From positions 1-34,760 of the forward strand of contig CANBTI010000022.1 of assembly GCA_947372355.1 (NCBI GenBank): a DNA stretch of 34,760 nt. The letters are read 5' to 3'. Shown in pieces: positions 32,365 through 34,760 of the stretch. The stretch is from Bdellovibrionales bacterium. GTDB taxonomy: Bacteria; Bdellovibrionota; UBA1018; CAIMNF01. Made by a program: the position numbers and the translations under genes. The notes beneath the pieces were generated by a model. That model saw only the letters and a program-made list of their open reading frames with translations, was not told where the DNA came from and did no database searches. Position 1 is the first letter of the stretch; the number at the start of each line of letters is the position of its first letter.

Positions 32365-33914
32365 TTCTAGGTTTGCTTCTATTGGTGAGTAGTGCACAAG
32401 CATCGTTCACGGATGTGAAGCATGCTTATGATTCTGGGCAATATTTTTCTGCAGCAAGGATGGCATTCAACGATGCCAATCATGCTGGAAATAAGGCCGA
32501 GCAAGCTTTAGCTTATGCTTGGGTTTCAGAAAGTTTAATTCGTGCAGGATTAGATCAATCTGCACTTTATTTTTTCTTTCGTACGATTCAATTGCAAGAT
32601 CGCACGGCTTCAAGAAAAGTATTGGAATTAGCACCAATCTTAATTGAAAGAACGGGGCCTGATTTGATGAGAAAATTTCTCACTAAATTTACCAATATTG
32701 AAGATTATTCCTCACGCGCCAAGAATGCCTATTTTGTTTCGTTAGCTAAAGAAAAGTTATTAAAAGGTGATTATTCGGGTGCAATTCAAAATGCATCCTT
32801 AGTGCAAACCAATCATCAACTTTATCCAGTGGCCCTTCAAATTAAAGCCACTGCGGAAACAATGATTAATCAATCCGCTGCTGCCATTCGCGATTTTGCT
32901 GAATGTGCCAGTCATGCGGATCAAAGAAATGAAGTAGATGAAGAACAGATTTCAGGTTCTCTACAAGCAAAATGGAATTCATTGAAAGAAAATGCGGCCC
33001 GTGATTTGAGAGCTCGTTGTATTGCTGGTCAAGCTCGTGTTTTATACGAGACTGAAAAATTTGATGAAGCGGATCGTATGTATGATCAAATTCCAAAGGC
33101 AAGTTTCGTCTGGACGGACACTCTGTTTGAACATGCTTGGAATAGTTATGCGCGCGAAGAATACAATCGAACTTTAGGAAAGTTAGTTTCTTATAAGAGT
33201 CCTGCACTTCAGTTTTCTTTCAATACCGAAGTAGATGTGCTCATGGCGCAATCCTACATGGCATTATGTATTTATCCTGATGCTTCTAAAATCATTGATG
33301 AGTTCACTAAAACTTATGGATCAGTGGCAAAAGAAGTAAAAACTTTTGTGGATACCAATTCCAGTGATCTTAGGCCTTATTTTAATTTAGGTAAGGAAGC
33401 GCTCGCGCAGAAGCTACACACGGATCGCAAGCTTTATCGTTTTATGAATCGATTTGTTCGCTCACCTTATTTTGAGGCAGTTGCTTTATCTCAAGAAAGA
33501 GTAGCGGCAGAACGCATTGCGATTCAACGCATGGATTCTTCCCGCCCTGAAACGAGCACTGGAATGAGTGCTGGATTTCCAGGGTTTTTATCACTTGTTT
33601 TAGAATGGCGTAATCGTTCCATTGAATTACTCGGTGGAATTTACATCAAGAACTCCATGATTGATTATCATCAAGTGTTAATCTCTGATTTTGAAAAAAT
33701 GCAATTCATGAAAATTGATTTACTTTCTCACTTAAAACAAAAATTAATGGAGCCTGAGTTGGCAAGTTCAGCTGAAAGAAATCGCGGTAATCGAATTCCT
33801 GTTCGCAGAAATGATCAACTTCTTTGGACCTTTAACGGCGAGTTTTGGAATGATGAAATCGGGGATTATGTTTTCGCCCTCGAATCAGAATGCAATAAGG
33901 ATGATGCGAAATGA
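32361..33914 (+). CDS. Exported TPR-like protein, possibly related to gliding-motility TPR proteins
   Basis: The 517-residue precursor has a short signal peptide (about 1-15, SSAQA). The rest is almost all helical with TPR-like pairs: AYDSGQYFSAARMAF (about 22-36), EKLLKGDYSGAIQNASLV (about 132-149), GQARVLYETEKFDEADRMYDQI (about 223-244) and EHAWNSYAREEYNRTLGKL. The C-terminal segment LLWTFNGEFWNDEIGDY resembles the ending of TPR proteins in myxobacterial gliding clusters (GltE/AglT type) from memory. Together with the barrel upstream, an envelope-spanning assembly is plausible. The lipobox seen in some such proteins is absent. The TPR call is good; the Glt relationship is tentative. Confidence 0.7.
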   Translation: MILGLLLLVSSAQASFTDVKHAYDSGQYFSAARMAFNDANHAGNKAEQALAYAWVSESLIRAGLDQSALYFFFRTIQLQDRTASRKVLELAPILIERTGPDLMRKFLTKFTNIEDYSSRAKNAYFVSLAKEKLLKGDYSGAIQNASLVQTNHQLYPVALQIKATAETMINQSAAAIRDFAECASHADQRNEVDEEQISGSLQAKWNSLKENAARDLRARCIAGQARVLYETEKFDEADRMYDQIPKASFVWTDTLFEHAWNSYAREEYNRTLGKLVSYKSPALQFSFNTEVDVLMAQSYMALCIYPDASKIIDEFTKTYGSVAKEVKTFVDTNSSDLRPYFNLGKEALAQKLHTDRKLYRFMNRFVRSPYFEAVALSQERVAAERIAIQRMDSSRPETSTGMSAGFPGFLSLVLEWRNRSIELLGGIYIKNSMIDYHQVLISDFEKMQFMKIDLLSHLKQKLMEPELASSAERNRGNRIPVRRNDQLLWTFNGEFWNDEIGDYVFALESECNKDDAK

Positions 33915-34760
33915 AACTCTTATCAATTCTCCTGATTTTAATGACCGTATCGGCTCAAGCAGCGATGAATTATGGCGCTGTTCAAAACCCGAAGGAAAAA
34001 CAAATTGAATCGATTCGAAATGAAGAGATTCGAGCTGTTAAAACGGCTCTTTCTTTGCGTAGTCATGAAAATCGTAAGGCAGAACTTTATCTGAGATTGG
34101 CTGAACTCTATTTAGAATCTTATCAATCTGATTTTTTATTAGAGGGAAGATTGCAAGAGCAGGCATTGCAAAAAAATCCTAACGCAAAATTTGTACGTGA
34201 AAGAACCGTTGATGATTTAAAGAATGGTATTGGAGCTGCTGAAGAAATATTATCTTTAAACGTAGACCCTAAAAAATTAGATCAAGTTTATTACTTTCTT
34301 GGCTACAATTATGCCCAATATGGGGATGTTCAAAAGAGTGCTAAGTATTATAAAAAACTAGCGCAAGATTATCCCACCTCAAAATTTGCAGTAGAAGGAT
34401 TTCGCGCTATTGGTGAAGAAGCTTTTGCAAAAGGCGATTACAATGAAGCTCAAACACAATTTGAACAAGCGTTGAAAAAAACCAGTGATCCTTCTCAACA
34501 AGCACGTTTATACCATAAATTAGCTTGGTGCTATTATCGTCAAAAACGAACAAACGATGCAATTGAATCCATGAAAAAGGGGATTGCACTTGCTCAAGGC
34601 GATCAGGAAAAGTTTTTAAGCATTCGTGAAGAAGGACTCCGTGATTTAGCTATCTATTACGCAGAAAGTGGCAGAGTAGAAGAAGCAATTGATTATTTCC
34701 GCAAAAATGCTGGTGGCGGAGAAAATGGTGAAGAAAAACTCATTAAAGTATTAGAAAAAT
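33911..34760 (+). CDS. Exported TPR-repeat protein, 3' end outside the window
   Basis: ATG at 33911 overlaps the preceding stop (ATGA). The frame stays open to the last base, about 283 codons. The product starts with a signal peptide (VSAQA-AM at about 13-18). TPR-type units follow: YYFLGYNYAQYGDVQKSAKYYKKLAQDYP, then FRAIGEEAFAKGDYNEAQTQFEQAL, YHKLAWCYYRQKRTNDAIESMKKGI and LAIYYAESGRVEEAIDYFRK. These are classic TPR residues (W/L-G-Y-A-F-A-P positions). The helical N-terminal part (about 20-110) has many Glu/Arg. It is probably an interaction scaffold in the same envelope complex as the two upstream gene products. Confidence 0.8.
   Translation, partial: MKLLSILLILMTVSAQAAMNYGAVQNPKEKQIESIRNEEIRAVKTALSLRSHENRKAELYLRLAELYLESYQSDFLLEGRLQEQALQKNPNAKFVRERTVDDLKNGIGAAEEILSLNVDPKKLDQVYYFLGYNYAQYGDVQKSAKYYKKLAQDYPTSKFAVEGFRAIGEEAFAKGDYNEAQTQFEQALKKTSDPSQQARLYHKLAWCYYRQKRTNDAIESMKKGIALAQGDQEKFLSIREEGLRDLAIYYAESGRVEEAIDYFRKNAGGGENGEEKLIKVLEK

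Overview
This is AT-rich, gene-dense bacterial chromosome. The gene content suggests a Bdellovibrionota- or Myxococcota-like (former deltaproteobacterial) lineage. The pointers are a myxobacterial-type outer-membrane barrel gene followed by gliding-type TPR genes, many signal-peptide and lipoprotein genes, an RCC1-repeat surface protein, a ferrochelatase with a cysteine-rich insert, and a bacterial deoxyhypusine-synthase-like enzyme. The taxonomy is inferred from gene content only. I found no rRNA, tRNA, CRISPR array, transposase or phage gene.

Layout. 1-6.5 kb (+): a J-domain-like protein, a papain-like lipoprotein protease, a family 5 uracil-DNA glycosylase, a secreted amidotransferase-fold protein, a small lipoprotein, a small zinc-ribbon protein, a family 4 uracil-DNA glycosylase translationally coupled to a slipin, and the deoxyhypusine-synthase-like gene. 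6.5-8.5 kb (-): a response regulator/HD-GYP phosphodiesterase and a secreted protein. 8.6-11.1 kb (+): a LysR regulator, two exported proteins and a ferritin-like protein. 11.1-13.4 kb (-): a DTW tRNA-modification gene, hemH and a lipocalin. 13.4-17.3 kb (+): a sensor kinase and metG. Then yaeQ (-) and a frame-broken RCC1-repeat gene (+) carrying a G10 tract. 20.6-21.2 kb: a 27-residue Lys/Ala/Thr miniprotein with its own promoter, Shine-Dalgarno and terminator, then a low-affinity iron permease-like protein. 21.2-23.7 kb (-): a membrane metallophosphoesterase, a secreted protein and a small membrane protein. 23.9-26.8 kb (+): three overlapping signalling genes (REC-Hpt-HATPase, REC, STAS-CheX). 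26.9-30.2 kb (-): fadB-fadA. 30.3-31.0 kb (+): an MgtC-family gene. 31.35 kb to the end (+): an HU/IHF gene overlapping an outer-membrane barrel gene and two TPR genes, the last cut by the window end.

Most interesting points. (1) The mgtC-HU intergenic region holds two nested-palindrome repeats in opposite orientation. They share single-stranded joints and one inner hairpin, but their other stems differ in sequence while staying paired. There is also a decayed fragment of a third copy. (2) The RCC1 gene is split by a G10 tract, where nine Gs would restore the frame. (3) A complete but very small transcription unit encodes a histone-tail-like peptide. (4) A CheA-like kinase lacking a CheW domain sits with a CheY and a STAS-CheX fusion. 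(5) Several genes have a -10 box about 6-7 nt before the start codon and no Shine-Dalgarno, which suggests frequent leaderless transcription.
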